Assembly (NCBI GenBank): GCA_944385055.1
Contig: CALWVT010000001.1
Location: 62,001 to 126,000, forward strand
Length of the DNA stretch: 64,000 nt
From: an uncultured Clostridia bacterium
GTDB lineage: Bacteria > Bacillota > Clostridia > Oscillospirales > Acutalibacteraceae
Direction: 5' to 3'
The notes under the pieces are model-generated. The model was given only the letters and a program-made list of their open reading frames with translations. It did not search any database and was not told where the DNA came from. The position numbers and the translations under genes were made by a program. Positions 23,833 to 33,123 of the stretch are shown piece after piece; within the stretch, counting starts at the first letter, position 1, and every line of letters begins with the position of its first letter.

Positions 23833-26012
23833 ACCAGGGCGTTGAAAAAACCTTTGACGATTTGAATGCACTGCTCGCTCGCAGTGAGCACGACTACGAC
23901 ATGGGCCTGATTCGCCGCGCTTATGACCTCGCGCTGTCCGCGCATGGGGACCAGAAGCGCTTATCCGGCACCCCATATATCTCCCATCCGGTCGCGGTCG
24001 CCTGTATCCTTGTGGAGCTGGGCATGGACACGGAAAGCGTGTGTGCGGGGCTTCTGCACGATGTCGTGGAGGATACAAAGGTCGATTTGGACCAGCTGCG
24101 CAAGATGTTTGGCCCCGAGATTGCCGGCCTTGTCGACGGCGTCACAAAGATGGGCCGAATCCCGTATACCTCGCGCGAGCAGCAGCAGGCCGAGAATATC
24201 CGCAAAATGCTCATCGCGATGAGCGAGGACATCCGCGTCATCATTATTAAACTCGCCGACCGCCTGCACAATATGCGCACCGGTGAATTCTGGGCGCCTG
24301 CCAAACAGCGCGAAAAGGCGATGGAGAGCATGGAGGTCTATGCGCCCATTGCGCACCGCCTCGGCATCAGCGCCATCAAAGAGGAATTGGAGGATCTCTC
24401 CCTGCGCTACCTCGACCCCTATGCGTACCAGGAGATCGAAAATAACCTGGCGCTTCGCCGCGACGAGGGCAATGCGTTTATCAACCGCACCCGCGAAGCC
24501 CTCCAGGCGCGCATCTCCAAGATGATCCCGAACGTCTACGTCTCCGGCCGCGTCAAGAGCATTTACGGCATTTACCGGAAAATGTTCATCCAGGGCAAGA
24601 GCATGGACCAGATTTACGATATCTACGCCGTGCGCGTGATTGTCGATACGGTCAACGACTGCTATAACGTGCTGGGCATCGTCCACGATATGTATAAGCC
24701 GCTGCCGAACCGGTTTAAGGACTATATTTCGACGCCGAAGCCGAATATGTACCAGTCCCTGCACACGACCGTAATCGGCAAGGACGGCATCCCCTTTGAG
24801 ATTCAGATCCGCACCTGGGAAATGCACCACACGGCCGAATACGGCATCGCCGCGCACTGGAAATATAAGCTCGGCATGAAGGACGGCAAGTCCGGCAAGG
24901 ATACGATGGAAAAGCGCCTGATGTGGGTGCGCCAGATCCTCGAGGACGAGCGCGATTCCCAGGATGCGACCGACCTCATCCGCTCCATCAAGACGGACTT
25001 GGCCCCCGAAGAGGTCTATGTCTTTACGCCCAAAGGCGAGGTCATCAACCTCCCCGTCGGCGCAACGGTCATCGACTTTGCCTACGCCATCCATTCCGCC
25101 GTCGGCAACCGCATGGTCGGCGCGAAGGTCGACCGCCGCATGGTGCCGATTACCACCGTGCTCAAGACCGGCCAGATCGTCGAAATCATCACGAGCAAAG
25201 AGACCCATGGCCCGAGCCGCGACTGGCTGAAAATTGTCAAGACGAGTGAAGCGCGCAACAAGATCCGCAATTGGTTTAAAAAGGAGAAGCGCGACGAAAA
25301 TATCATCGAGGGCAAAAATGAGCTCGACCGCGAATTCCGCCGCAACGGCATCTCCATGGAGGATTCGGAGCTCGAAGCCCTTTTGCTGCGCCTGGGCGCC
25401 AAGCAGAACTGTACGACCCCCGACGACGTCTACGCGGCCATCGGTTACGGCGGCATCCAGCTTTGGAAGGTGATGCCCCGCATCAAGGAGGCCTACTATA
25501 AGGCCCACCGCGCCGAGCCCCGCAAGGAAACGCCCACCCGCCAGGCGGCGCACCACCGCGCGACGAGCGGCGTCGTGGTCGACGGCATGGACGACTGCCT
25601 GATTAAGTTCGCGCGCTGCTGCAACCCGCTGCCCGGCGATGAGATCATCGGCTTCATCACGCGCGGCTACGGCGTTTCCATCCACAAAAAGAGCTGCTCG
25701 AACGTCCCCCATCCGATCGAAAGCTGTGCAGAGCCGCAGCGCTGGGTGGCGGCGCATTGGGTCGGCAACGTCAAGGAACAGTTCCAGACGACGCTTGAAC
25801 TGTTGGCCGAGGACCGTTCCGGCCTTTTGGCCGATGTGACCCAGCAGCTGTTCAATATGAAGCTGTTTATCCATTCGCTGAATTCCCGCGAACTCAAAGA
25901 CGGACAGGCCGTCATCACCGCGAGCATCACGGTCAACGGCTTGGAGCATCTGCAGAATATCGTCAGCCGGTTAAAATCCGTCAACGGCGTCACGTCCATC
26001 CGGCGCGTTTAA
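23829..26012 (+). CDS. relA: Bifunctional (p)ppGpp synthetase/hydrolase Rel
   Basis: 727-residue RelA/SpoT homologue that makes and degrades the stringent alarmone. The HD hydrolase domain (about 20-190) has ISHPVAVA and AGLLHDVVEDT, so hydrolase residues are intact. The synthetase domain (about 230-340) has SGRVKSIYGIYRKM and PKPNMYQSLHTTV. TGS (about 395-455) has VYVFTPKGEVINLP; a zinc-finger-like region has FARCCNPLPGDEIIGFITRGYGVSIHKKSC; an ACT domain closes the protein (about 650-727). The ATG overlaps the recJ stop and has AAAGGAG upstream. Both catalytic halves look competent. Confidence 0.96.
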   Translation: MNQGVEKTFDDLNALLARSEHDYDMGLIRRAYDLALSAHGDQKRLSGTPYISHPVAVACILVELGMDTESVCAGLLHDVVEDTKVDLDQLRKMFGPEIAGLVDGVTKMGRIPYTSREQQQAENIRKMLIAMSEDIRVIIIKLADRLHNMRTGEFWAPAKQREKAMESMEVYAPIAHRLGISAIKEELEDLSLRYLDPYAYQEIENNLALRRDEGNAFINRTREALQARISKMIPNVYVSGRVKSIYGIYRKMFIQGKSMDQIYDIYAVRVIVDTVNDCYNVLGIVHDMYKPLPNRFKDYISTPKPNMYQSLHTTVIGKDGIPFEIQIRTWEMHHTAEYGIAAHWKYKLGMKDGKSGKDTMEKRLMWVRQILEDERDSQDATDLIRSIKTDLAPEEVYVFTPKGEVINLPVGATVIDFAYAIHSAVGNRMVGAKVDRRMVPITTVLKTGQIVEIITSKETHGPSRDWLKIVKTSEARNKIRNWFKKEKRDENIIEGKNELDREFRRNGISMEDSELEALLLRLGAKQNCTTPDDVYAAIGYGGIQLWKVMPRIKEAYYKAHRAEPRKETPTRQAAHHRATSGVVVDGMDDCLIKFARCCNPLPGDEIIGFITRGYGVSIHKKSCSNVPHPIESCAEPQRWVAAHWVGNVKEQFQTTLELLAEDRSGLLADVTQQLFNMKLFIHSLNSRELKDGQAVITASITVNGLEHLQNIVSRLKSVNGVTSIRRV

Positions 26013-26072
26013 TCGGCGCCCGCGCTTTTTCGCAGGATGCCCCAGCATTAGAAAAAGGAGGGACTTCGTTTT

Positions 26073-26711
26073 ATGCAGGTCCAATGCTTTGAGGTCGGTC
26101 CCTTGCCGACCAACTGTTATCTTTTGACCGACGGCGAAACGAACAAATCCGCCGTCATCGACCCGGGCGGGAACGACGCCGCCCTTTTGGAGGCGGTGGC
26201 ACGCTGCGATGTCGCCGCGATTTTATTGACCCATGCCCATTTTGACCATATCTTAGGCGTTGCGGACGTCTATCGCCTGACCCATGCACCGATCTTCCTC
26301 GATGCGGACGACGCCCCCATGGCAAACGACCCGCGCCGCAACCTGTCGGCCTTTATGCATTTGGGGCAGGTCAAGCCCTTTACGCCCGCGCGCCTTTTGC
26401 ACGACGGCGATACCTTCTCCATCGGTGCTTTACAGGTGCGCGTGCTGCATACGCCCGGCCACACGCCCGGCGGCTGCTGCTATCTTGCCGGTGACGCCCT
26501 CTTTTCCGGCGACACGCTGATGGCGGGCTCCGTCGGCCGCACGGATTTCCCCGGCGGCGATTACCGCGCGCTGATGCGTTCGGTGCAGCGCTTAAAGGCC
26601 CTGCCCGGCGACTGGCACATTTATCCGGGCCACGGGCCGGACACTACGCTCGAGCGGGAACGCCGGGCGAATCCCTATATGGAGCCGGAACGCTATGGAC
26701 TTATTCCTTGA
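26073..26711 (+). CDS. MBL-fold hydrolase, glyoxalase II-like
   Basis: 212-residue metallo-beta-lactamase-fold protein. LLTHAHFDHILGVADVY holds the HxHxDH metal site, HTPGHTPGGCCYL gives the next His, and GDALFSGDTLMAGSVGRTDFPGG and YPGHGPDTTLERERRANPY complete the set. It resembles the small hydroxyacylglutathione hydrolase-like proteins that follow rel in many Clostridia. AAAAAGGAGG precedes the ATG; the gene lies 60 bases after rel and overlaps hemZ by 17 bases, so it is part of the same run. Substrate unknown; a thioester or peroxide-linked role is possible. Confidence 0.92.
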   Translation: MQVQCFEVGPLPTNCYLLTDGETNKSAVIDPGGNDAALLEAVARCDVAAILLTHAHFDHILGVADVYRLTHAPIFLDADDAPMANDPRRNLSAFMHLGQVKPFTPARLLHDGDTFSIGALQVRVLHTPGHTPGGCCYLAGDALFSGDTLMAGSVGRTDFPGGDYRALMRSVQRLKALPGDWHIYPGHGPDTTLERERRANPYMEPERYGLIP

Positions 26712-28158
26712 AAATAACGATTACCACTACGAGCTCGAAAAACTGTGCCGGCTTTTTTACCCGATGCAGCGCATCCGCGTGTTTGAAAAGGGCGCTGCCC
26801 CCGCGGACCCCGACCCGATGTGCATCACCGCGCACTTTCGGGACGGGACCGCTTCCGTCACGTTTCAAACGCCGCAGGGTACGTCCGTTTCCGAAAGTTC
26901 GTGCGAAGACGCGTCCGACGCCGAGCGCACGCTCGCCGTTTTGCTCTGGCGCTTTTTGCAAAAGGAAAGCGGCTTTACGCCGCAGTGGGGCATTTTGACC
27001 GGCATCCGGCCCGTCAAGCTGCTGCGCCGCCTGGCGGAGCGCTTCGGCGAGGCGGAGGCGGCCGGGCGCCTTTTGGAGGATTACCTTGTCAGCCCCCAGA
27101 AGGTTGCGCTTGCCCGCGAGACGCTGCACAACGAGTCGGCCGTCCTTTCGAAGGAAAAGGAAAACGGCTGCAGCGTGTACGTCGGCATCCCGTTCTGCCC
27201 GACGCGCTGCGCGTATTGTTCGTTCGTTTCCACAACGGTGGAAAAGACGATGCGCCTGATCCCCGCGTATCTCGACTGCCTGTGCCGGGAGATTGCGGCC
27301 GCCGGGGCAGTCGCGAAGGACCTGGGCCTTTCCGTGCAGTCCGTCTACATCGGCGGCGGCACCCCGACCACGCTTTCCGCTTCCCAGCTCTCCCGCCTGC
27401 TTGCGGCGATCCGGTGCGCGTTCGATCTCTCCGCGTGCCTGGAATATACGGTCGAAGCCGGCCGGCCCGACACCGTCACGCGCGAAAAGCTGCAGGTGCT
27501 GCATGAAAACGGCGTCACCCGCGTGAGCATCAATCCGCAGACCATGCACGACGATGTGCTCGAAGCCATCGGCCGCCGCCATACAACCGCCCAGACGCTC
27601 GCGGCCTTCGCGCTCGCGCGGGAAGCGGGCTTCCAAAACATCAACATGGACCTCATCGCGGGCTTGCCGCGCGACACGTACGAGGGCTTCTGCGATTCGG
27701 TCCGGCAGGTGCTGGCCCTTTCTCCGGAAAGCGTCACCGTCCACACGCTGGCGCTCAAGCGCGCCTCCCGCATTTACCAGGAGCACGAGGAGAAAGCGGC
27801 CCGCCTCTCCGGCGCCGTCGCGACGGATATGCTCCGCTTTGCGGATCAAACGCTTCTAGCCGAGGGCTTTTTGCCGTATTATCTTTACCGGCAGAGCCGC
27901 ATCTTGGGCGGCCTCGAAAACGTTGGCTTTGCAAAGCCCGGAAACGAGAATTTTTATAACACCGTCATCATGGACGAAAGCCAGACGATTCTCGCCTGCG
28001 GCGCCGGTGCCGGCACGAAGGTTGTCGCGCCCGACGGCAGCGGGCGGTTAAAGCGCGTGTTCAATTTCAAATATCCATACGAATACATCCACCGCCACGA
28101 GGAAGTCCTCGCGCGCAAGGAACAGGTGAGGGAACTGTATGCCGCATTTTGCCGATAA
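26695..28158 (+). CDS. hemZ: Radical-SAM coproporphyrinogen dehydrogenase HemZ
   Basis: 487-residue oxygen-independent coproporphyrinogen III oxidase-like protein of the HemZ group. GIPFCPTRCAYCSFVS near residues 165-180 carries the CxxxCxxC that binds the 4Fe-4S cluster. IGGGTPTTLSASQLSRLL, EAGRPDTVTREKL, INPQTMHDDVLEAIGRRHT and NMDLIAGLPRDT are family signatures. An N-terminal domain of about 160 residues precedes the radical-SAM barrel, as in HemZ rather than HemN/HemW. It overlaps the MBL gene and the nucleoside kinase, implying one transcript. Whether it truly serves heme synthesis here is inference; no other heme genes are in the window. Confidence 0.92.
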   Translation: MDLFLENNDYHYELEKLCRLFYPMQRIRVFEKGAAPADPDPMCITAHFRDGTASVTFQTPQGTSVSESSCEDASDAERTLAVLLWRFLQKESGFTPQWGILTGIRPVKLLRRLAERFGEAEAAGRLLEDYLVSPQKVALARETLHNESAVLSKEKENGCSVYVGIPFCPTRCAYCSFVSTTVEKTMRLIPAYLDCLCREIAAAGAVAKDLGLSVQSVYIGGGTPTTLSASQLSRLLAAIRCAFDLSACLEYTVEAGRPDTVTREKLQVLHENGVTRVSINPQTMHDDVLEAIGRRHTTAQTLAAFALAREAGFQNINMDLIAGLPRDTYEGFCDSVRQVLALSPESVTVHTLALKRASRIYQEHEEKAARLSGAVATDMLRFADQTLLAEGFLPYYLYRQSRILGGLENVGFAKPGNENFYNTVIMDESQTILACGAGAGTKVVAPDGSGRLKRVFNFKYPYEYIHRHEEVLARKEQVRELYAAFCR

Positions 28159-29083
28159 CCCGTTTTTCCGTACACGCAACGACGTGCAGGCGATCAACGC
28201 CCTGGCCGAAAAGGAGCCGGACACCCTGATTGCCCGCAGTGACCTGCGCCTGCAAAAGCATATCGAGTCCGCCGCCCGGCAGATCGCCGCCGGCGGCGCG
28301 CGCCTGGTGCTGCTTTCGGGCCCGAGCGGCAGCGGCAAGACGACGGCCGCGCGCTTTCTGGCCGAGGCGCTCACGAAGCTTTCCCACCCCGCAAAGAACC
28401 TTTCGACGGATGACTTTTACCTCGGCGCCGCGCGCGCCCCGCGCCGCCCGAACGGCGAGCCGGACCTCGAGTGCCCGGAAGCGATGGATTTGCCCGCTTT
28501 ACAGGCGTGCGTGCGCGGCTTGGCTTTAAACGGCGCGTGCGAAACGCCCGTGTTCGATTTTTCCGCCCAGCGCCCGTCCGGCGAGCACCGGGAAATCCGC
28601 CTCGGAAAAGACGGCGTCGCCGTGCTTGAGGGCATCCACGCGTTAAACCCCCTGCTCACCCAAGATGTGCCGGACCTGCAAAACGTGGTGCGCGTCTTTT
28701 TGAGCGTGCAGCAGGAGGTGCGCATCGGGCCGCAGGTCCTGCTTTCGCCGCCGCAGGTGCGCCTAGTCCGCCGCATCGTGCGCGACTTCCGCTTCCGCAG
28801 CACGAGCCCTGCCCAGACGCTGCACATGTGGCCGGCCGTCATGGAGGGCGAGCGAAAGTATATCACGCCCTGGAAGGCCGGCGCCGACCTGACGCTCAAT
28901 TCCCTTCTGCCTTATGAATTCGGCGTTTTGCGCGGCTGCGCGGTGCCGCTTCTGCGCCGTGTGGAGGACGACACCCCCGAGGGGAAGACCGCCCAGGACC
29001 TTGCGTTCGCGCTCGCGCTGTTTCACGCGATCCCGTTAGACAAAGTGCCCGCCCAGTCGCTGTTAAGGGAATTTATCGGGTAA
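28139..29083 (+). CDS. Uridine kinase-like nucleoside kinase
   Basis: 314-residue P-loop kinase. LLSGPSGSGKTTAARFLAEAL is the Walker A region near residue 63; LSTDDFYLG is the kinase Asp motif; VAVLEGIHALNPLL resembles the Walker B region of uridine kinases. Clostridial relatives often carry an extra N-terminal TGS/ThrRS-like domain; here only about 45 N-terminal residues precede the kinase domain. The ATG lies within the end of hemZ, after GTGAGGGAA. Probable role: phosphorylation of a pyrimidine nucleoside, with substrate unproven. Confidence 0.87.
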   Translation: MPHFADNPFFRTRNDVQAINALAEKEPDTLIARSDLRLQKHIESAARQIAAGGARLVLLSGPSGSGKTTAARFLAEALTKLSHPAKNLSTDDFYLGAARAPRRPNGEPDLECPEAMDLPALQACVRGLALNGACETPVFDFSAQRPSGEHREIRLGKDGVAVLEGIHALNPLLTQDVPDLQNVVRVFLSVQQEVRIGPQVLLSPPQVRLVRRIVRDFRFRSTSPAQTLHMWPAVMEGERKYITPWKAGADLTLNSLLPYEFGVLRGCAVPLLRRVEDDTPEGKTAQDLAFALALFHAIPLDKVPAQSLLREFIG

Positions 29084-29185
29084 AGGGCGCTTCGTTTCGG
29101 CAGGATCTGCGCCGTTTTTCTGCCGCTCCATTGCGGGGCGGCGGGGGAATCTCTTTAAAATTGCCCGAAAAATCCCTGCTGCGCG

Positions 29186-29213
29186 TTGATTTTTCTTTAA
29201 AATGTGATATAAT
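29186..29213 (+). promoter_or_regulatory. Sigma-A promoter for the zinc-ribbon gene
   Basis: TTGATT (29186-29191) and a perfect TATAAT (29208-29213) are 16 bases apart. Confidence 0.75.
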
Positions 29214-29263
29214 AAACACGATTATAGGACCAAATACGTGCCCAAAAGAAAGGTGTGATCTGC

Positions 29264-29689
29264 ATGGGTTTATTCGAAGATGTCGTTCTCAATGCAAAGA
29301 CCGCCGTCAACGCGGTGGGGAAGAAGGCCGGCCAGTTTGTAGATGTCTCCAAGCTCCGCTTAAACGCGGCAAGCCTGAGCAATGAGATCGGAAAGCGCTT
29401 TGAGGCGCTCGGCCGCATCGTATATGATTCACAGAAGAAGGGGGAGAACACGGACTCCCTCGTCGCAGAGTGCATTTCCTCGATCGATGACCTCTACCAT
29501 GAGCTCGATGCCGTCAATGACCAGATTGCGGCCAGCCGCAGCCAGGTCGTCTGCCGCATGTGCGGGGAGGAAAACCCCGCGAATGCCGTCTATTGCTGCA
29601 AGTGCGGCCACAAGCTCCAGGAGGAAGACGCCGCAGCCGGGGAAACGCCCGACGCAGAGGAAGCGGCTTCCGATGAGCCTCAGGCCTAA
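29264..29689 (+). CDS. Small zinc-ribbon protein of unknown function
   Basis: 141-residue soluble protein. Residues 1 to about 90 are helical and amphipathic (LFEDVVLNAKTAVNAVGKKAG, then EIGKRFEALGRIVYDSQKKG and a coiled-coil-like SSIDDLYHELDAVNDQIAAS). Near residues 97-117 CRMCGEENPANAVYCCKCG forms a zinc ribbon. The tail is acidic and Ala/Glu-rich. Similar helical-plus-ribbon proteins are common and uncharacterised in Clostridia. The start has AAAGGTG upstream. It stands alone between its own promoter and a terminator. Confidence 0.82.
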   Translation: MGLFEDVVLNAKTAVNAVGKKAGQFVDVSKLRLNAASLSNEIGKRFEALGRIVYDSQKKGENTDSLVAECISSIDDLYHELDAVNDQIAASRSQVVCRMCGEENPANAVYCCKCGHKLQEEDAAAGETPDAEEAASDEPQA

Positions 29690-29712
29690 CGGCTTTTTGC
29701 GCTTCCTAACAC

Positions 29713-29760
29713 AAAAAAGGCAGTGCCAACCCCTTCATGGGGCGCGGGCACTGCCTTTTT
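29713..29760. terminator. Terminator after the zinc-ribbon gene
   Basis: AAAAAAGGCAGTGCC and GGGCACTGCCTTTTT form a strong symmetrical hairpin with A- and T-runs, so it could act on both strands. Confidence 0.88.
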
Positions 29761-29810
29761 ATGTGTCCGTTTCGAAAAGCGGATACCGGTCTTAAAACGG
29801 ACAAATTGCG

Positions 29811-29819
29811 CATACATAT
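29811..29819 (+). promoter_or_regulatory. Possible sigma-E type -10 element
   Basis: CATACATAT, 32 bases before the SpoVB-like start, resembles the sigma-E -10 consensus (CATACA-T). The -35 region is not convincing, so this is weak. Confidence 0.25.
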
Positions 29820-29850
29820 CCTCCAAAACCGGATGTGGGGGAGTGGTGCG

Positions 29851-31575
29851 ATGAAACGAAACACAGCGCCGAAGCGGCAAACGCTTTTGCAGGGGGCGGC
29901 CGTTTTACTGGGGGCGCTCGCGGTGGTCAAAGTGCTCGGCGCACTGTTTAAAATCCCATTGAGCTGGATTCTGACGCCCGTCGGCAGCGCGTATTTCGGC
30001 AGCGCCTATGCGCTGTATTTCCCGATCTACAGCCTGGCTGTGGCGGGCTTTCCGGCCGCCGTCGCGCGGATGGTCAGCGCGCGCGCGGCGTCCGGCCGCC
30101 TGCGCAGCGTGCGCGCCCTGCGGGGCGTCTGCGTGCGGCTGTTCTTCCTATTGGGCCTTCTGGCGTTTGGCGCCATGGTCCTATTATCTTTCCCGTATGC
30201 GCGCCTGACCGCGCGGGAGGCGCCGGAAACGGTCCTGCCCGCGCTGTGGGCGCTGGCCCCGGCCGCGTTTTTCTGCAGCCTGCTCTCCGTTTACCGCGGC
30301 CTTTACGAGGGCCTTTCGAACATGACGCCGACGGCCGTCTCGCAGATCCTCGAGGCCGCCTGCAAGCTCGTGTTCGGGTTAGGGCTGTCTTACGGCGGCA
30401 TGGCGCTCGCTTTGCGCGAATACGCGGCGTCCGGTACGGTCTGGGGCGTGTCGCAGCCGTCGGCGTCGTACGCGCGGCTGAGTGCTCTGCCGGCCTGCGC
30501 GGGCGGCGCCGTGTTCGGCGTGACGATTGGCGGCGCCGTGGGGCTTTTGTACCTTGTCTATTATTACCGCCGCCATCGGGAGGGCTTTCCGCCGGCAAGG
30601 CTTCAGGCCGCCCCGCCGCCCGAAAGCGCCCGCACGCTGCGGCGCGAGCTTTTGCGCACGGCCGCGCCGATGGCGCTCGGGTCGCTGGCCGTCAACCTCT
30701 CTACGCTCGTAGACGCCGCCGTCTTAAACGGCCGGCTGTCCGATTTGATGGAAACGGCCCCCGGCGCGCTTTTAGCCGCGTTTGCAGGCCGCATCCCCGA
30801 AGAGGTCGTGCGCAGCCATACGGTGCCGGCGTTTTTGTACGGCTGCTACACGAACGCGAATACGCTGTTTATGCTCCTGCCCGCGGCGGCCCAGGCGCTC
30901 GCCATGAGCGCGCTGCCCGCGGTCACAACGGCGTGGGTCCGCGGCCAAAAGCCCGCCTTGGCCCGCTGCATCCGGCATGTGCTGCGCCTGTCGGCCGTCG
31001 CCGTGCTGCCCGCCGGCCTCGGGATGAGCTGCTTCGCACAGCCCATCTGCGAGGTCCTCTTCGGCCCCCGGAATGCGCCGGATCTCTGCGCGCAGGTGCT
31101 GCGCATTTTGGGGATTGCAGCCGTCTTTTCCGCCTTGAGTACACCCGTACAGAGCATGCTGCAGGCTGTCGGCCGCGCGGATGTGCCGGTAAAACTACTG
31201 TTTTTCGGCCTGCTGCTCAAAGCCGCTATGACGTATACGCTCGCGGGGATGCCGCAGTGGAACCTCTGCGGCGCGGCGGTGAGCACGCTCATGTGCTATG
31301 CGGCACTTTTTTTCGCTTCCCTTATATTCCTTTTGCATGTGGCCAAACTAAAGATGCCATTCTTTTCTCTTTTTGGGAAACCGCTGCTCGCGGCCGCGGT
31401 CTGCGTGCTGACCGCCCTGCTGCTGTGGAAGGCGCTTCCCGAAAATTTGGCGGAATTGCCGCGGCTGATGCTGTGCATCCTTTTGGCAGGCACCTTATAC
31501 GTTCTGGCCCTTTCGCTGCTCGGCGTCGTGCACAAGTCCGATTGGCGCCGCCTGCGCGCCTCACAGAAATTTTGA
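29851..31575 (+). CDS. SpoVB/YabM-like lipid-linked oligosaccharide flippase
   Basis: 574-residue membrane protein of the polysaccharide-flippase (PST/MurJ/SpoVB) superfamily with about 14 helices. The N-terminus (LLQGAAVLLGALAVVKVLGALFKIPLSWIL) is the typical amphipathic entry helix, followed by GSAYFGSAYALYFPIYSLAVAGFP. It probably moves lipid-linked cell-wall or cortex precursors across the membrane. Its position just before mazG and rqcP matches yabM-yabN-yabO of Bacillus, so YabM is the closest name; SpoVB is the better-studied relative. The ATG at 29851 has a GGGGGAG site. The frame is open further upstream, but that region holds the terminator. Confidence 0.9.
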   Translation: MKRNTAPKRQTLLQGAAVLLGALAVVKVLGALFKIPLSWILTPVGSAYFGSAYALYFPIYSLAVAGFPAAVARMVSARAASGRLRSVRALRGVCVRLFFLLGLLAFGAMVLLSFPYARLTAREAPETVLPALWALAPAAFFCSLLSVYRGLYEGLSNMTPTAVSQILEAACKLVFGLGLSYGGMALALREYAASGTVWGVSQPSASYARLSALPACAGGAVFGVTIGGAVGLLYLVYYYRRHREGFPPARLQAAPPPESARTLRRELLRTAAPMALGSLAVNLSTLVDAAVLNGRLSDLMETAPGALLAAFAGRIPEEVVRSHTVPAFLYGCYTNANTLFMLLPAAAQALAMSALPAVTTAWVRGQKPALARCIRHVLRLSAVAVLPAGLGMSCFAQPICEVLFGPRNAPDLCAQVLRILGIAAVFSALSTPVQSMLQAVGRADVPVKLLFFGLLLKAAMTYTLAGMPQWNLCGAAVSTLMCYAALFFASLIFLLHVAKLKMPFFSLFGKPLLAAAVCVLTALLLWKALPENLAELPRLMLCILLAGTLYVLALSLLGVVHKSDWRRLRASQKF

Positions 31576-31583
31576 CGAAACCC

Positions 31584-31612
31584 TTGCAAACCCCCCTCCC
31601 TTCGTGTAAAAT
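31584..31612 (+). promoter_or_regulatory. Sigma-A promoter for mazG and downstream genes
   Basis: TTGCAA (31584-31589) and TAAAAT (31607-31612) are 17 bases apart, just after the flippase stop. Confidence 0.75.
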
Positions 31613-31653
31613 AGAGTACGTTCCTGTAAAGTTGATGAAAAGGAGTGGAGGCT

Positions 31654-32340
31654 ATGGAGTTTCAGCGCAAAGAGACGTACGATCTCGCGGACCTGCGGCA
31701 AATCGTGGAGATTCTGCGGGCGCCGGATGGCTGTCCGTGGGACCGCGAACAGACCCACCACTCCATCCGCAACAATTTCATTGAGGAAACGTATGAGGCT
31801 GTGGAGGCCATCGACCGCGAAGATGCCCCGCTTTTGCAGGAGGAACTCGGCGATGTGCTGTTTCAGGTGCTGTTCCACAGCCAGCTTGAGGCGGAGGCCG
31901 GCCGCTTTACGTTCGACGATGTGGTGGATGGCATTGCCAAAAAGATGATTGAGCGCCACCCGCACGTGTTCGGCGAGGAAGTGGCTTCCAATACGCAGGA
32001 AGTCCTGCGGAATTGGGACGCCATCAAGCAGCAGACGAAGCATCAGAAAACGCAGACCGAGGTCCTCCAAAGCGTATCCCCGGCGCTGCCGGCGTTGATG
32101 CGCGCTTCCAAAGTGCAGCAGAAGGCCCAGAAGGCCGGCTTCCCGGAAGAACCAAACGGGGCTTCGGCCGCCCTTTCCCCCGAGGAAGCGGGGCGGCTGC
32201 TTTGGCAGGCCGTGCGTGCCGTGCGGCAGGCGGGCCTTTCCGCAGAACAGATGCTTTCCGAAGAGACCGACCGCTACATCGCGCGCTTTGCCGCGTGGGA
32301 AGCGGCACAGACGCCGCACGGCTGCGGCGAGAAGGTGTAA
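31654..32340 (+). CDS. mazG: Nucleoside triphosphate pyrophosphohydrolase MazG
   Basis: 228-residue house-cleaning enzyme that hydrolyses NTPs to NMP and pyrophosphate. The signature is APDGCPWDREQTHHSIRNNFIEETYEAVEAID near residues 25-55, with the EExxE metal site, then EELGDVLFQVLFHSQ. A second MazG repeat lies in the C-terminal half. AGGAG is eight bases before the ATG; a GTG nine bases earlier is in frame but less well spaced. Unlike Bacillus YabN it lacks the N-terminal tetrapyrrole methylase domain. Confidence 0.95.
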   Translation: MEFQRKETYDLADLRQIVEILRAPDGCPWDREQTHHSIRNNFIEETYEAVEAIDREDAPLLQEELGDVLFQVLFHSQLEAEAGRFTFDDVVDGIAKKMIERHPHVFGEEVASNTQEVLRNWDAIKQQTKHQKTQTEVLQSVSPALPALMRASKVQQKAQKAGFPEEPNGASAALSPEEAGRLLWQAVRAVRQAGLSAEQMLSEETDRYIARFAAWEAAQTPHGCGEKV

Positions 32341-32379
32341 AGAAAAAGATCTTAAAATGTGAATGGAGGTTTTTGCACG

Positions 32380-32655
32380 ATGAATAAGACAGAACTGATT
32401 GCCGCCGTTTCCGAGACGGCCGGCTTGTCCAAGAAAGACGCCGAAAATGCGGTTTCCGCCATGCTCAAGACGATTGTCGATGCCGTTGCCAAAGAGGAAA
32501 AGGTGCAGATCGTGGGATTCGGCACGTTTGAGTGCCGCAGCCGCAGCGCCCGCCAGGGCCGCGATCCCCGCACGAACGCGATGATCGAAATCCCGGCGTC
32601 GAAGGTGCCCGCGTTTAAGCCCGGCAAGGCGTTTAAGGACGTTGTCAATTCATAA
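32380..32655 (+). CDS. hup: HU-family DNA-binding protein
   Basis: 91-residue histone-like dimer that bends DNA. The sequence MNKTELIAAVSETAGLSKKDAENAV, VQIVGFGTFECRSRSARQGRDPRT and the terminal VPAFKPGKAFKDVV are textbook HU. GGAGG lies 11 bases before the ATG. It sits between mazG and rqcP, an arrangement common in Clostridia but absent in Bacillus. A terminator follows, allowing high expression separate from the genes beyond. Confidence 0.97.
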   Translation: MNKTELIAAVSETAGLSKKDAENAVSAMLKTIVDAVAKEEKVQIVGFGTFECRSRSARQGRDPRTNAMIEIPASKVPAFKPGKAFKDVVNS

Positions 32656-32701
32656 AAAACGGAACATTCACGGTTTTTAAGCGATCTGGCTTTGATTGGG
32701 A

Positions 32702-32739
32702 AGAAGGCGGCGCCCGGGCGTGGGGCCGCCTTCTTTTTG
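32702..32739 (+). terminator. Terminator after hup
   Basis: AGAAGGCGGC and GCCGCCTTCT arms around CGCCCGGGCG-type bases are followed by TTTTT. Confidence 0.85.
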
Positions 32740-32792
32740 CAGAATGTATGCCAGCCGCGCCTGTCAATCCCCATAAAAAGGAGCTTTTTTCG

Positions 32793-33056
32793 ATGCGTTT
32801 GGATAAATTTTTAAAGGTATCGCGCCTGATTAAGCGCCGCACCGTCGCCAATGAGGCGTGCGACGCGGGCCGCGTGTCCGTCAATGGAAAGCCCGCCCGC
32901 GCTTCCTATGATGTGAAGGTGGGCGACCTTCTGTCGATTACCCTCGGCACCAAGACGCTGCGCGCCGAGGTCCTCTCCGTGCAGGAGTATGCAAAAAAGG
33001 ACAGCGCCGCTTCGATGTACCGCATGCTCGAGGACACTGCGGAAGCGGAAGCATAG
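32793..33056 (+). CDS. rqcP: S4-domain RNA-binding protein RqcP (YabO)
   Basis: 87-residue S4 protein. MRLDKFLKVSRLIKRRTVANEACDAGRVSVNGKPA is the S4 core, with a short C-terminal tail. In Bacillus RqcP binds stalled 50S-peptidyl-tRNA complexes with RqcH and supports alanine tailing. The conserved position between mazG/hup and yabP supports the name. GGAGC precedes the ATG by about 10 bases. RqcH is not in the window. Confidence 0.92.
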   Translation: MRLDKFLKVSRLIKRRTVANEACDAGRVSVNGKPARASYDVKVGDLLSITLGTKTLRAEVLSVQEYAKKDSAASMYRMLEDTAEAEA

Positions 33057-33123
33057 TTTTCAAAGAGCCGGCATACGCTTTCTAAAAGGAACGCTGATTC
33101 TTTTTAGGGAGGTGCTCTCTGTG

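Noticed and set aside
23961..25949. 662-residue antisense frame across rel
   Set aside because: Mirror of the conserved rel gene; composition is shadow-like and no promoter or ribosome site is evident.
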